Shown: positions 16,689-26,813, counted from the stretch's first letter. The stretch is 64,000 nucleotides of DNA from Leadbetterella sp031420365 (GCA_031420365.1 JANOMP010000007.1:4967-68966); one strand, 5' to 3'. Translations and numbers: made by a program. The notes: generated by a model from the sequence alone, not told the origin.

Positions 16689-17189
16689 ATGAGGAATATA
16701 ATAATTAGTATTTTAATGATTGTTCTAAGCACAAACAATAGTTTTTCTCAGGTAGAAAGCAAGTCGTTCGATGTATTATTGAAGACCATGTTAAAAAATA
16801 CAGTAACAAAAATCAGTGTAAAAGAATTAATGCCAAAAATTGACCAAGTTGTTCTATTGGATGCCAGAGAACCGCAAGAATATGAAGTCAGTCATCTTAA
16901 AAATGCCAAATTCGTTGGATTTAACCAATTCAATATCAGCATATTACAATATCTTCCTAAAAATTCTGAAATAGTGGTCTATTGTTCGATTGGAGTGAGA
17001 AGCGAAAAAATAGGAGAAAAACTCAAAGCTGCTGGATTTACCAATGTAAAAAACTTGTATGGAAGTATATTTGAATGGGTTAATCAAGGAAATCAAGTAT
17101 TCGATACTCAAAACCGCCCCACTAAAAAAGTACACGCTTTTAATAAAAAATGGGGTGTATGGCTCAATAAAGGCGAAAAAGTTTATTGA
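16689..17189 (+). CDS. Secreted rhodanese-like protein
   Basis: A signal peptide ends near residue 20 (NNSFSQ). The rhodanese domain spans about 43-135 with LLDAREPQEYEVSHLKNA and the active loop YCSIGVRSEK, catalytic Cys99. A 30-residue basic tail follows (VHAFNKKWGVWLNKGEKVY). It should act in the periplasm. It is a monocistronic gene away from the sulfur operon and differs from its rhodaneses, so it is not a recent duplicate. Confidence 0.88.
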   Translation: MRNIIISILMIVLSTNNSFSQVESKSFDVLLKTMLKNTVTKISVKELMPKIDQVVLLDAREPQEYEVSHLKNAKFVGFNQFNISILQYLPKNSEIVVYCSIGVRSEKIGEKLKAAGFTNVKNLYGSIFEWVNQGNQVFDTQNRPTKKVHAFNKKWGVWLNKGEKVY

Positions 17190-17209
17190 AAATTAAGTAA
17201 AACTCTGTT

Positions 17210-17243
17210 TTTGTAAAAAAATGGCAGGGCTTTCGTATTTTTG
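17210..17243 (+). promoter_or_regulatory. Bacteroidota-type promoter of the glycosyltransferase gene
   Basis: A -33 element TTTG (17210-17213) and a -7 element TATTTTTG (17236-17243) are separated by 22 bases. The predicted transcription start near 17250 leaves a leader of about 20 bases before the ATG at 17271. Confidence 0.6.
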
Positions 17244-17270
17244 TGCGAAATACAAAAAATACACGTTTAG

Positions 17271-18011
17271 ATGTACCAAAATAAAAAAGTCGTGGTGGTT
17301 TTGCCTGCCTATAATGCTTCTGCAACCATAAAAAAAACCTACGACGAAATACCTTTCGATTTGGTTGACGAGGTTGTTCTTGTCGATGATGCAAGTAAAG
17401 ACACAACCATAGAAATGGCAAAAAGCATTGGAATAAAGCACATAGTGGCTCATCAAAGCAACAAAGGCTATGGGGGAAACCAAAAAAGTTGTTACAATAA
17501 AGCCCTAGAACTTGATGCAGATATTGTAATTATGCTACATCCCGATTATCAATATACTCCTTTATTGATCCGTTCAATGGTCAGCATAATTGGAGAAGGA
17601 TTATTTCCAGTAGTTATTGCTTCACGAATTTTAGGCAAAGGTGCATTAAAAGGTGGTATGCCTCTCTATAAATACTTCTTCAATAGAGTTCTTACTCTGA
17701 CTCAGAACATCATTATCAGTCAAAAACTATCTGAATACCATACAGGTTATCGTGCTTTTTCAAAAGAAGTGTTATTGGATATTAATTACATGGCGAATTC
17801 TGATGATTTCGTATTTGACAACCAAATGCTATGTCAAATCTTCTATAAAAAATTCGAAATTGCGGAAATAACGTGTCCTACCAAATATTTCGAAGAGGCT
17901 TCTTCTATAAATTTCAAGCGTTCAATGATCTATGGTTTAGGTTGTTTAAAAACATCCGTTCAGTTTTGGCTTAATAAAAAGGGAATTTTAAATTTGGAAA
18001 TATTTAAATAA
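17271..18011 (+). CDS. Family 2 glycosyltransferase, dolichol-phosphate-mannose-synthase-like
   Basis: The 246-residue protein has the GT-A start VVVVLPAYNASATIKKTYDE, the strand VDEVVLVDDASKDTT with the nucleotide-binding Asp pair, and NKGYGGNQKSCYNKAL. The metal-binding block is IVIMLHPDYQYTP, in which an HPD replaces the usual DxD. It ends without a membrane domain, so it is a soluble or peripheral enzyme that probably transfers a sugar to a lipid carrier. It has its own promoter. Confidence 0.88.
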   Translation: MYQNKKVVVVLPAYNASATIKKTYDEIPFDLVDEVVLVDDASKDTTIEMAKSIGIKHIVAHQSNKGYGGNQKSCYNKALELDADIVIMLHPDYQYTPLLIRSMVSIIGEGLFPVVIASRILGKGALKGGMPLYKYFFNRVLTLTQNIIISQKLSEYHTGYRAFSKEVLLDINYMANSDDFVFDNQMLCQIFYKKFEIAEITCPTKYFEEASSINFKRSMIYGLGCLKTSVQFWLNKKGILNLEIFK

Positions 18012-18168
18012 CCAATTGCCTTCTTTTTTATAAATAAATCCTTTCCCATTAATCACTTCTCTTAAATATCATTTTCAATTATAATTTGAGATTACTAAAA
18101 AAAGGAAGTTTATAAATTAATTTAATTCTAATTTTACATTTCAATAGTTTTAATTTCAAAAATTTGTG

Positions 18169-19368
18169 ATGAAAAAAGTAGTTTTGGCTTACAGCGGAGG
18201 ATTAGATACCTCGTTTTGTGTAAAATATCTTACTGAAGAAAAAGGAATGGAGGTACATTCGGTTTTAGTAGATACTGGTGGGTTTACAGATTCAGAAATA
18301 CTAGATATTGAAAAAAAAGCATTTGAACTTGGCGTTAAAAGCCACTATACCTCTAGAGTTGCAGACAAATATTATAAGGAATGTATTAAATACCTAGTAT
18401 TTGGAAATATCCTTAAAAACAATACATACCCGCTTTCGGTAAGTGCTGAGCGTATTTTTCAAGCATTGGCGGTAGCAGAATATGCAAAATCAATTGGTGC
18501 GAGTGCTATTGCCCATGGCTCCACAGGAGCTGGTAACGATCAAGTCCGCTTTGATATGGCTTTTAGAATAATAGTTCCTGAAGCGGAAATCATAACTCCT
18601 ATTCGTGACCTCAAACTTTCTAGAGAGGCCGAAATTGAATTCTTAAAAGCCAAGGGCGTAGTTAGAGAATGGCATAAATCAACTTATTCTATTAACCAAG
18701 GCCTTTGGGGAACCTCAGTAGGTGGAAAAGAAACTTTGAATTCTTGGGATAATCTTCCTGAAACAGCATGGCCAACCCAAGTTACCAAAAAAAAACCTGT
18801 AGAAATTACCTTGCAATTTATAAAAGGCGAATTGAAAGGAGTAAATAATCGTAAATTCAAAAACCCTGTTGAGGCTATTCGTAGGGTTCATGCTTTAGCT
18901 TCTCCTTATGGAATTGGAAGAGATACGCACGTAGGAGACACTATAATTGGCATAAAAGGTCGTGTAGGTTTCGAAGCTGCAGCCCCAATAATAATTATTA
19001 AAGCACATCATTTATTAGAAAAACATGTGCTAACAAAATGGCAACAATTTCTAAAACAAAATTTGGCTGAATTTTACGGAATGCAGCTACATGAAGGACA
19101 ATTTGGTGAGCCCGCTTTGCGAGATATAGAAAAATTCTTAGAAAACTCACAAGGACATGTAACAGGAACAGTACGAATTAGGCTTTCATTATATAATTTC
19201 CAAATGCTGGGCATTGAATCCAAGTATGATTTAATGTCTCCGATTTTTGGTTCTTATGGGGAAATGAACAATGCCTGGTCTGGTGATGATGTAAGAGGGT
19301 TTTCAAAAATAGCTTCCAACCAAACTATGATTTATCAAAAAATTCAAGAATTGGCAGAAATGAAATAA
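18169..19368 (+). CDS. argG: Argininosuccinate synthase
   Basis: The 399-residue enzyme joins citrulline and aspartate using ATP in arginine synthesis. The ATP-pyrophosphatase P-loop LAYSGGLDTSFCVKYL lies at residues 6-21, and the citrulline/aspartate-binding block HGSTGAGNDQVRFD follows near 120. The frame could start at a GTG three bases earlier (18166), but ATG at 18169 is preferred. No other arginine genes are in the window. The downstream space holds a dispersed repeat and no clear terminator. Confidence 0.96.
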   Translation: MKKVVLAYSGGLDTSFCVKYLTEEKGMEVHSVLVDTGGFTDSEILDIEKKAFELGVKSHYTSRVADKYYKECIKYLVFGNILKNNTYPLSVSAERIFQALAVAEYAKSIGASAIAHGSTGAGNDQVRFDMAFRIIVPEAEIITPIRDLKLSREAEIEFLKAKGVVREWHKSTYSINQGLWGTSVGGKETLNSWDNLPETAWPTQVTKKKPVEITLQFIKGELKGVNNRKFKNPVEAIRRVHALASPYGIGRDTHVGDTIIGIKGRVGFEAAAPIIIIKAHHLLEKHVLTKWQQFLKQNLAEFYGMQLHEGQFGEPALRDIEKFLENSQGHVTGTVRIRLSLYNFQMLGIESKYDLMSPIFGSYGEMNNAWSGDDVRGFSKIASNQTMIYQKIQELAEMK

Positions 19369-19386
19369 GTATTTGTTATTGTTTTA

Positions 19387-19745
19387 TACTGGCATCCGAG
19401 AAAAAATAAAACAAAATGAATTCCTTTAATCACAAAATCGGGACGCCCTTTAGATTTGCAATAAGAATTTCATTTTGAAAATTTAAAGTGGAGAATTAAT
19501 ATCAAATCTTAAATAGCTAATAATCAAATTTTAAAGGGGAACGGCCTTTAGGTTTATTCGATTCGTACCGATTTGTGAATGTTTTTTTGGTGGGCCGCCA
19601 CTCCGATTCTTTTCTCGATTGGACAGGCATACCTGCGGTGCGTCGAAACGCAAAAGTAAGGCCGTCCGCAGGACACACAAAGAATAAAACTGAGGGGGTC
19701 TTTTTTAAAAACCAAAAAAATGGTCCCGATTCGGCGACCCGATTG
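19387..19745 (+). repeat. Dispersed repeat, copy B
   Basis: The 5' part (TACTGGCATCCGAG onward) matches the copy at 63779 over about 190 bases, including CAAATTTTAAAGGGGAACG. The 3' part shares with copy C the core TGCGGTGCGTCGAAACGCAA (part of a 29-base identical run at 19634-19662). Inverted arms near 19433 and 19565 (CACAAAATCG / CGATTTGTG) allow a long hairpin. It ends around the micro-hairpin TCGG-CGAC-CCGA (19731-19742). Boundaries are approximate. Short ORFs across it are not conserved as protein. Confidence 0.85.
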
Positions 19746-19845
19746 AATAGTCATTTGATTAAGATTTTTAATAAATTTTAAATTTAGTCGTATGCCAGTA
19801 ATTGTTTTCTTTACCCTAAACTTTTAAATTTCTTACCACAAAAAA

Positions 19846-22242
19846 ATGAAAATTACAGTTAGTGTCTTGATTTTAATTTTTGGATTTCAATGGTCCATGG
19901 GTCAGAATATAAATTTGCAAATAAAATTTATAGATAAATACGAAAATCCTATAACTGGAGTAACAGTTGTTGTGAAAAACAAAAAAAACGAGAAGATACA
20001 AATTGCCAATTTTACAGACTCTTCAGGTTTTACATTTTTTAAAGTAAATCAAAATGAACAATTTTTACTTTCCGCCACTTCAATTGGCTTTAAAAAATTT
20101 GAAAAAGAAATTTCATCAACCGAAAAGTTTTACAGTTTTAAACTAATTGAAGACAATCAAACACTTGAATCTGTTACGATAACTGCAAAAAAGCCGTTGA
20201 TTCGTCAAGAAGACGACAAAACCATTGTTGATCCTGAACCTTTGGCCCAAACTTCAACTACAGCATTAGAAATATTAGAAAAAACACCTGGCTTATTTGT
20301 GGACCAAGAAGGTAATGTATATTTAAATAGTACAAGTCCAGCTACAATATATATTAATGGTAGAGAGCAAAAAATGAGTGCATCAGATGTTGCATCTATT
20401 TTAAAAAGTTTACCCCCCAACAGTATCGAAAAAATTGAGATCATCCGAACTCCATCTGCAAGTATGGATGCTTCTACTTCTGGAGGGTCAGTAAATATTT
20501 TTTTAAAGAAAGGGGTTAAACTAGGCAGAACCGGAACAGTAAACGGAGGCTTTAATCAAGGCAAATTCGGAAATCAGTTTACAGGGATTAGCCTAAACCG
20601 AAGCCAAGATGCTAAGAGCTCGTTTATTAATTTTAATGTAAGTCAAAGAGATAGTTATGAATCTTCCCTCTTTACAAGACTAATAAAAGATGAAAATAAC
20701 AATGACTCTAAACTGAAAACTGAAACATATTCGAGATTACCCGGATATAGCTTTTTTACACTGTTTGGAGCCAATATTGATCTCTCAAAAAAACTAGAAG
20801 TTGGTTATGATGCGAGATTAAATTTAAACTCTAACAAATCAACTACGGAAAACAACAGCTTGGTTTTCAAAGAAAATACAACAATTCAAAAAATTTCTGA
20901 AAACCTTAACGCTCTAAAAAATAAAACAGAGTCCTATTCCATAGCCCAAGGAGTTTTTTCAAAGTATAAATTTGATGAGAAAGGTTCCGAACTTAAAGTG
21001 GATCTTTCCTTTAATTATTTCGCAAACGACGGAAATCAGAATTATTTAACTGAATTCACATTTCCAATAAAAAAGCTTTTAGGTGGGGTGGGTGATTGGA
21101 AAAATAAGAGAAGCCTTTTTACTGGCCAAACTGATTTTAAATATTATTTCCCAAAGAAATTTACTTTTGAAAGTGGTTTAAAAACTTCGATTCAAAATTT
21201 TGAAAATTCTACTCAATATTTTAAAGACGGAAATATTAAAGATACGTTTAGAACCAATAGTTTTACTTTTTTTGAAAATATAAATGCAGCTTATTTGCAG
21301 TCTTCAAAAACTTTTGGAGCATTTATTTTAAAAATAGGAACGCGATTAGAAAATACAGTAATGAAAGGAAATCAAATTATCCCAACAGATACCACCTTTA
21401 ACATTAATAGAACAGACCTTTTTCCATACGTGTATTTTAGTCGCAAACTTTTCAAAATAGCAAACTATGAATTACGCGGTTTTTTAGTTGCAAGAAGAAC
21501 CATTACGAGGCCAGTTTACGAAAATTTAAATCCCTTCCCTAGGTTTATTGATCAATATATATATGAAAGTGGTAATCCAGCATTGAAACCCCAATTCACA
21601 ACAAATTATGAAGCCAACATAAGTTTTGAAGACCGCCCAATTTTTGCTTTTGGAAGAAATTATGTGAGAGACATTTTCACAAGTGTAGTGTACCAAGATA
21701 AATCAAACCCTTTGGTTTCTTTTCGAACTTACGACAACTTAGGCAAAAACCAAGAAACATATTTTAGAATTTTAGGAGCAATTCCTCCTGGAGGAAAATA
21801 CTTTTTTGTTGCGGGCTCCCAATATTCATTCAACCAATATACTGGAATTCTAGATAACAAACCCTTTACATTTGAAAGAGGTTCATGGCGATTTTTTACA
21901 TATCATCAACTTAAAATCGACGATCGTTCCACCTTATCTGTGAATGGATTTATGTTAGTGAATGGTCAGCAGCAGTTTTATGAGCTTGGGAATTTTGGAC
22001 AAGTAGGAATAAGTATAAATCGCCAATATTTCAAAAAAAAATTAATGGTAAGTGCTCAATTTAACGATCTCTTTTTTACAAATAATTATACGTTCACTTT
22101 AGACCAAGGGAATATAAATGCGACAGGGAGTCGGAAATCAGATACAAGAAGATTTGGTATTAACTTTCGTTATAGTTTCGGACAGAAAAAACGCAACGAA
22201 GGATTCGACCTATTTAATGTAGAAGGAATAGATGGAAAATAA
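19846..22242 (+). CDS. TonB-dependent receptor-like outer membrane beta-barrel protein
   Basis: The 798-residue protein has a signal peptide (1-19), a carboxypeptidase-regulatory-like beta domain (about 22-108, ending SVTITAKKPLIRQEDDKT) and a plug-like region (about 120-220, with PATIYINGREQ and IEIIRTPSASMDASTSGG). The barrel to the C-terminus includes the terminal strand GINFRYSFGQK. It fits the OMP_b-brl_3 family, common in Cytophagales. Ligand unknown. No SusD partner is adjacent, so polysaccharide uptake is not indicated. The gene stands alone. Confidence 0.9.
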   Translation: MKITVSVLILIFGFQWSMGQNINLQIKFIDKYENPITGVTVVVKNKKNEKIQIANFTDSSGFTFFKVNQNEQFLLSATSIGFKKFEKEISSTEKFYSFKLIEDNQTLESVTITAKKPLIRQEDDKTIVDPEPLAQTSTTALEILEKTPGLFVDQEGNVYLNSTSPATIYINGREQKMSASDVASILKSLPPNSIEKIEIIRTPSASMDASTSGGSVNIFLKKGVKLGRTGTVNGGFNQGKFGNQFTGISLNRSQDAKSSFINFNVSQRDSYESSLFTRLIKDENNNDSKLKTETYSRLPGYSFFTLFGANIDLSKKLEVGYDARLNLNSNKSTTENNSLVFKENTTIQKISENLNALKNKTESYSIAQGVFSKYKFDEKGSELKVDLSFNYFANDGNQNYLTEFTFPIKKLLGGVGDWKNKRSLFTGQTDFKYYFPKKFTFESGLKTSIQNFENSTQYFKDGNIKDTFRTNSFTFFENINAAYLQSSKTFGAFILKIGTRLENTVMKGNQIIPTDTTFNINRTDLFPYVYFSRKLFKIANYELRGFLVARRTITRPVYENLNPFPRFIDQYIYESGNPALKPQFTTNYEANISFEDRPIFAFGRNYVRDIFTSVVYQDKSNPLVSFRTYDNLGKNQETYFRILGAIPPGGKYFFVAGSQYSFNQYTGILDNKPFTFERGSWRFFTYHQLKIDDRSTLSVNGFMLVNGQQQFYELGNFGQVGISINRQYFKKKLMVSAQFNDLFFTNNYTFTLDQGNINATGSRKSDTRRFGINFRYSFGQKKRNEGFDLFNVEGIDGK

Positions 22243-22541
22243 AAAGTAGATAATTTCAAATCTCAAAATATATTCTTCTAAAAAAAAAATTCTCTTTATC
22301 TCTATGGTTATGATCCAAAGTATTTCTTAAAAAAAAATCCTTAGCTCTATTTTTAATATTTTATATTAAAATTCTACAAAAAACGGCTTGATAAAATGCA
22401 CAAATAACATATTCTACTATTTTTTCTTGCATTAATAAATTATTATTTTTTCTTTTGCCTAGCAAATAAATTAATTTTAGCGAATATTCGCTAAACATCA
22501 AAATTTGCTAATTGATAGTAAATTAAAAAACCAAAATTTTT
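22243..22541. other. Intergenic region upstream of the ilv operon
   Basis: These 299 bases are very A/T-rich and hold no ORF of note. Apart from the 20-base palindrome listed separately, I see no clear terminator for the receptor gene and no full TTTG/TAnnTTTG promoter pair. Confidence 0.5.
22476..22495. promoter_or_regulatory. Perfect 20-bp palindrome upstream of ilvD, candidate operator
   Basis: The sequence TTTAGCGAATATTCGCTAAA is a perfect inverted repeat centred 56 bases before the ilvD start. It has no loop and no T tract, so it looks like a dimeric regulator site and not a terminator. Confidence 0.5.
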
Positions 22542-24227
22542 ATGTCTGAAAAACTCAATAAGTATAGCAAAACCCTAACCCAAGATGTAAGTAATCCAGC
22601 GGCACAAGCCATGCTATACGCAATCGGCTTAAAAGAATCTGACATGTCAAAGCCTCAAATTGGTATCGCAAGTACTGGCTATGAAGGAAACCCATGTAAT
22701 GTTCACTTAAACGGTTTATCTGTTCATGTTAAGAAAGGAATCCAAGCAAATGATATGCTCGGCCTTATTTTTCATACCATTGGTGTATCAGATGGCATGA
22801 CAAATGGAAACGATGGCATGAGTTTTTCTTTACCCTCTAGAGACATAATTGCCGATTCAATTGAAAATGTAGTTTGTGCTCAATGGTATGATGGAGTAAT
22901 AACCGTTGTAGGCTGTGATAAAAATATGCCAGGGGCAATAATGGCGATGGCAAGAATAAACAGACCGGCTATTATGGTGTATGGTGGAACAGTAAGAACA
23001 GGGCTTTGGAAAGGAAAAAAATTAGATATTGTTTCTGCTTTCGAAGCATACGGCCAAAAAATTTCAGGTACTATTACAGAAGAAGATTATAAAGGAATAA
23101 TTCAGAATTCAATCCCTGGCCAAGGGGCTTGCGGTGGAATGTATACTGCAAATACTATGGCGAGTTCCATAGAAGCGATGGGCCTTAGTCTGCCTTTTAG
23201 CTCATCCTATCCTGCTACTCATGAAGGTAAAACCGCAGAATGTATAGCAATCGGTGCAGCAATGAAAAATCTATTAGAAAAACAAATTTTACCAAAAGAT
23301 ATAATCACCAAAAAATCATTAGAAAATGCCTTAACAATGGTAATGGCTTTGGGCGGCTCTACTAATGCAGTATTGCATTATTTAGCTATTGCCCATTCGG
23401 CTGACATTCCACTTACCTATGCCGATATACAAGATATCTCAGACCGAACACCATTTATTGCAGATTTAAAACCTTCTGGAAAATTTTTCATGGAAGATAT
23501 TTTAGAGCTTGGCGGTGTGCCTGCGGTCATGAAATATTTATTGAAAGAAGGCTTAATTCATGGAGATTGTATTACTGTAACTGGAAAAACCATTGCAGAA
23601 AACCTCGAAAATATTCCAGATTTGGAGTTTGAAAATCAAAAAATGATCCATAAGGTCTCTGATCCAATTAAAAAAACAGGTCACATCCAAATTCTGTATG
23701 GCAATTTGGCTCAAAAAGGTGGAGTGGCTAAAATAACAGGAAAAGAAGGTTTGGTGTTTGAAGGAATTGCAAAAGTTTGTAATAAAGAAGAAGAAATGCT
23801 GGAAGCATTTGCAAATGGTGAAATTAAAGCTGGTCAAGTAATTGTAATTCGATATGAAGGCCCAAAAGGAGGCCCTGGAATGCCTGAAATGCTTAAGCCT
23901 ACCGCTGCAGTAATAGGTGCAGGTCTAGGCGACAAAGTTGCTTTAATTACGGACGGGCGTTTTTCAGGAGGCACGCATGGATTTGTAGTAGGTCATATTT
24001 CACCTGAAGCATATGATGGGGGTACAATTGCCCTTGTTAATGACGGCGATAAAATTACAATTGATGCAAATATTAGACAACTTATTTTACATGTTTCTGA
24101 TGAAGAATTGAACGAAAGAAGAAAAACTTGGAAACCACTAACTCCACCTTTTATTGAAAAAGGCATATTGAGAAAATACGTAAAAAATGTTTCAGGAGCA
24201 GAAGAAGGATGTATAACAGATAAATAA
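22542..24227 (+). CDS. ilvD: Dihydroxy-acid dehydratase
   Basis: The 561-residue enzyme dehydrates 2,3-dihydroxy-isovalerate and its ethyl homologue in valine and isoleucine synthesis. It carries the iron-sulfur cysteines in YEGNPCNVHLN (Cys52), VVGCDKNMPG and GACGGMYTANTM, and the C-terminal block DGRFSGGTHGFVVGH. Length is normal. It heads the ilvD-ilvB-ilvN-ilvC cluster; ilvB follows after 75 bases. A 20-bp palindrome upstream may be its operator. Confidence 0.97.
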   Translation: MSEKLNKYSKTLTQDVSNPAAQAMLYAIGLKESDMSKPQIGIASTGYEGNPCNVHLNGLSVHVKKGIQANDMLGLIFHTIGVSDGMTNGNDGMSFSLPSRDIIADSIENVVCAQWYDGVITVVGCDKNMPGAIMAMARINRPAIMVYGGTVRTGLWKGKKLDIVSAFEAYGQKISGTITEEDYKGIIQNSIPGQGACGGMYTANTMASSIEAMGLSLPFSSSYPATHEGKTAECIAIGAAMKNLLEKQILPKDIITKKSLENALTMVMALGGSTNAVLHYLAIAHSADIPLTYADIQDISDRTPFIADLKPSGKFFMEDILELGGVPAVMKYLLKEGLIHGDCITVTGKTIAENLENIPDLEFENQKMIHKVSDPIKKTGHIQILYGNLAQKGGVAKITGKEGLVFEGIAKVCNKEEEMLEAFANGEIKAGQVIVIRYEGPKGGPGMPEMLKPTAAVIGAGLGDKVALITDGRFSGGTHGFVVGHISPEAYDGGTIALVNDGDKITIDANIRQLILHVSDEELNERRKTWKPLTPPFIEKGILRKYVKNVSGAEEGCITDK

Positions 24228-24302
24228 GAATTAAATGACCTTATTATGTTCAATTTTGATTTACAAAAGTTTAAGAATATTTAAAAATTAATATTTAATA
24301 CC

Positions 24303-26051
24303 ATGAGTATAGTACGGGATGTCATGGAGGTGAAAGAAACAAAAGCTGAAAAAATACTGCCTAAATTTCTCTCTGGTGGTCAAGCTTTAATGGAATGCTT
24401 TGTTGCGGAAGGCGTTGATATTATTTTTGGATACCCTGGTGGTGCAATTATGCCTATTTATGATGCTCTTTACGATTATATGGATAGAATAAAACATGTT
24501 TTGGTGCGTCACGAACAAGGAGCAAGCCACGCAGCAGAAGGTTATGCCAGAACAAGTGGTAAAGTAGGCGTATGCATGGCAACATCAGGCCCTGGTGCTA
24601 CTAATCTTATCACTGGAATTGCCGATGCTATTATTGACTGCACCCCAATGGTTGCAGTAACAGGTCAAGTGGCATCAAATTTATTAGGAACAGATGCTTT
24701 TCAAGAAACCGATGTTATTGGCATTACTACTCCTATTTGCAAATGGAACTATCAAATCATTGATCCTGACGAAATACCAGAAATTATGGCAAAAGCATTT
24801 TATATTGCTAGAGCTGGAAAACCAGGCCCAGTTTTGATTGACATCACTAAAGATGCTCAAGTAAAAATGATGACCAAAGATTTTCAATATAAAAAAATAG
24901 AAAAATTAGCAGGTTATCATCCGCGTAGAATACCTAAAATTGAACAAATTGAAAAAGCTGCAGAATTAATAAATTTAGCCAAAAGACCTTACATACTTTT
25001 CGGCCATGGCATATTAATATCAGAAGCCATGCAAGAATTTAAAGAATTTGTCGAAAAAACCGATATACCATGCGCCAGTACATTACTAGGAATTTCAGGG
25101 ATTTCAATTGAACATCCAAATTACATGGGATGGTTAGGTATGCACGGCATGTATGCCCCGAATGTGATGACCGACCAATGTGATGTCTTGATTGCTATTG
25201 GTATGCGTTTTGATGATCGAGTTACTGGTGATGCTACCCTTTTTGCGAAACAGGCAAGAATTGTACATATAGAAATAGACCCAGCCGAAATAGAAAAAAT
25301 AAAAAAAACAGAAGCCCCAGTAGTAGGCGATGCTAAAGAAGCTCTAAAATTATTAATGCCATTAGTAAAAAATAGAGATTTTTCAGCTTGGAAAAATGAA
25401 TTCAGAAAACTTGAAACCAAAGAAAAAGAAAAAGTTACTGATAGAGATTTGCGTTTAGATGGCAATATAAAAATGGCCGAAGTGGTAAAAATGGTGTCCG
25501 ATAAAACCAATGGAGAGGCTTGCATAGTGGTGGATGTAGGCCAACATCAAATGGTTTCAGCTCGTTATTATGAGTTCAAAAAACATCATTCTTATATAGC
25601 TTCAGGAGGCTTAGGAACTATGGGATTCGCAATTCCTGCCGCTCTTGGGGCCAAAATGGGTGCTCCAGACCGAGATGTAATTGCATTTATTGGAGATGGA
25701 TGTTTCCAAATGACTATTCAAGAATTAGGAACAATTGCTCAAAGCAAATTACCTGTAAAATTGATAATTCTAAACAATAATTTTTTGGGAATGGTACGTC
25801 AATGGCAGCAACTATTCTTTGAAAAAAGGTATTCTTTTGTAGAGCTTCAAAATCCAGATTTTATTATGATAGGAAAAGGCTTTGGCATAGAAGGAAAGAA
25901 AGTAGAAAAAAGAGAATTACTGAGTGAAGCTATTGATGAAATGTTAAATTACGATGGATCATATTTGCTTGAAGTTGTAGTTGAAAAAGAAGAGAACATC
26001 TTCCCTATGGTACCATCCGGTAGAAGCGTAAGTGAAATTAGATTAGAATAA
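24303..26051 (+). CDS. ilvB: Acetolactate synthase, large catalytic subunit
   Basis: The 582-residue protein makes acetolactate or acetohydroxybutyrate from pyruvate. It shows the conserved N-terminal blocks FGYPGGAIMPIYDAL and VRHEQGASHAAEGYAR (catalytic Glu), and the thiamine-diphosphate motif GDGCFQMTIQELGTIAQ ending in LNNNFLGMVRQWQ. The first 20 residues are a variable leader. It pairs with the small subunit encoded next and sits in the ilv operon. Confidence 0.97.
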   Translation: MSIVRDVMEVKETKAEKILPKFLSGGQALMECFVAEGVDIIFGYPGGAIMPIYDALYDYMDRIKHVLVRHEQGASHAAEGYARTSGKVGVCMATSGPGATNLITGIADAIIDCTPMVAVTGQVASNLLGTDAFQETDVIGITTPICKWNYQIIDPDEIPEIMAKAFYIARAGKPGPVLIDITKDAQVKMMTKDFQYKKIEKLAGYHPRRIPKIEQIEKAAELINLAKRPYILFGHGILISEAMQEFKEFVEKTDIPCASTLLGISGISIEHPNYMGWLGMHGMYAPNVMTDQCDVLIAIGMRFDDRVTGDATLFAKQARIVHIEIDPAEIEKIKKTEAPVVGDAKEALKLLMPLVKNRDFSAWKNEFRKLETKEKEKVTDRDLRLDGNIKMAEVVKMVSDKTNGEACIVVDVGQHQMVSARYYEFKKHHSYIASGGLGTMGFAIPAALGAKMGAPDRDVIAFIGDGCFQMTIQELGTIAQSKLPVKLIILNNNFLGMVRQWQQLFFEKRYSFVELQNPDFIMIGKGFGIEGKKVEKRELLSEAIDEMLNYDGSYLLEVVVEKEENIFPMVPSGRSVSEIRLE

Positions 26052-26170
26052 ATAAATTTTGGTAAAAGAAAAGTATGTTAAGTTAGAGAAAATTCTATTT
26101 ATTCAAATTGCTTATTCAAACTTTCACAATACACTACCAAAATTATTTTACAAGAAAAAAGTAAAAATTG

Positions 26171-26707
26171 ATGACAAAATATACAATATGCGTATTTACA
26201 GAAAACAGTATTGGATTACTCAATAAAATTACTGTAATATTTACACGTAGAAGAATAAATATTGAGAGTCTTACTGTTTCTGAAACAGAAAGAAAAGGCA
26301 TCTCTCGTTTCACAATCGTTATAGTACATGAAAAACGAGAAGAAGTAGAAAAGCTGGTACGTCAAATCAGAAAAATTATTGAAGTTTTAGCGGTTTTTGG
26401 ATATTTAAATGATGAAATCGTTTACAATGAAATAGCATTATTTAAAATAGCAACACCTCTCGGCTCAAAACCCATAGATATAGATACCATTAACAGCCTT
26501 TATAAAGCTTGGGTGGTTTATTGGGAGTTGGATTATGTTGCTATTCAAAAAACAGGAACAGAAGAGGAGATATTTGAGTTCTTCAAATACATAAAACCAT
26601 ATGGAATTATTGAGTTTGTAAGGTCTGGAAGAGTAGCAGTGGGAAAAACTCCACAAGGTTTGGTAGAATATTTACCTGAAGACATGGAATGGGAATATTA
26701 TCTTTGA
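26171..26707 (+). CDS. ilvN: Acetolactate synthase, small regulatory subunit
   Basis: The product has 178 residues from the ATG at 26171; a TTG three bases upstream is less likely. The N-terminal ACT domain (YTICVFTENSIGLLNKITVIF, then RRINIESLTVSE) binds valine for feedback control in this family. The C-terminal domain follows (about 80-178). It is 119 bases behind ilvB and 106 before ilvC. Some authors name this gene ilvH. Confidence 0.95.
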   Translation: MTKYTICVFTENSIGLLNKITVIFTRRRINIESLTVSETERKGISRFTIVIVHEKREEVEKLVRQIRKIIEVLAVFGYLNDEIVYNEIALFKIATPLGSKPIDIDTINSLYKAWVVYWELDYVAIQKTGTEEEIFEFFKYIKPYGIIEFVRSGRVAVGKTPQGLVEYLPEDMEWEYYL

Positions 26708-26721
26708 TAATTTGAATTTCC

Positions 26722-26735
26722 CCGAATTAATTCGG
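26722..26735. promoter_or_regulatory. 14-bp palindrome between ilvN and ilvC
   Basis: CCGAATTAATTCGG is a perfect inverted repeat, flanked by TTTCC and AAA. It shares CGAAT/ATTCG half-sites with the ilvD upstream palindrome, though with different spacing. It could be an operator or an mRNA-processing hairpin. No T tract follows. Confidence 0.3.
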
Positions 26736-26813
26736 AAATTTGCAGCGTTTTTGAGATTTTAAAAAATATAACGTAGAACATATTGTTCGTATTCTAAAAC
26801 AAAATAGTATAAA

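Noticed and set aside
19554..19781. Two short overlapping ORFs, one on each strand, downstream of argG
   Set aside because: Both lie in repeat copy B. They have no domain and are not shared in frame with copies C or D.
22476..22495. The ilvD upstream palindrome as a terminator of the receptor gene
   Set aside because: It has no loop and no T tract, and is some 230 bases past the stop codon.
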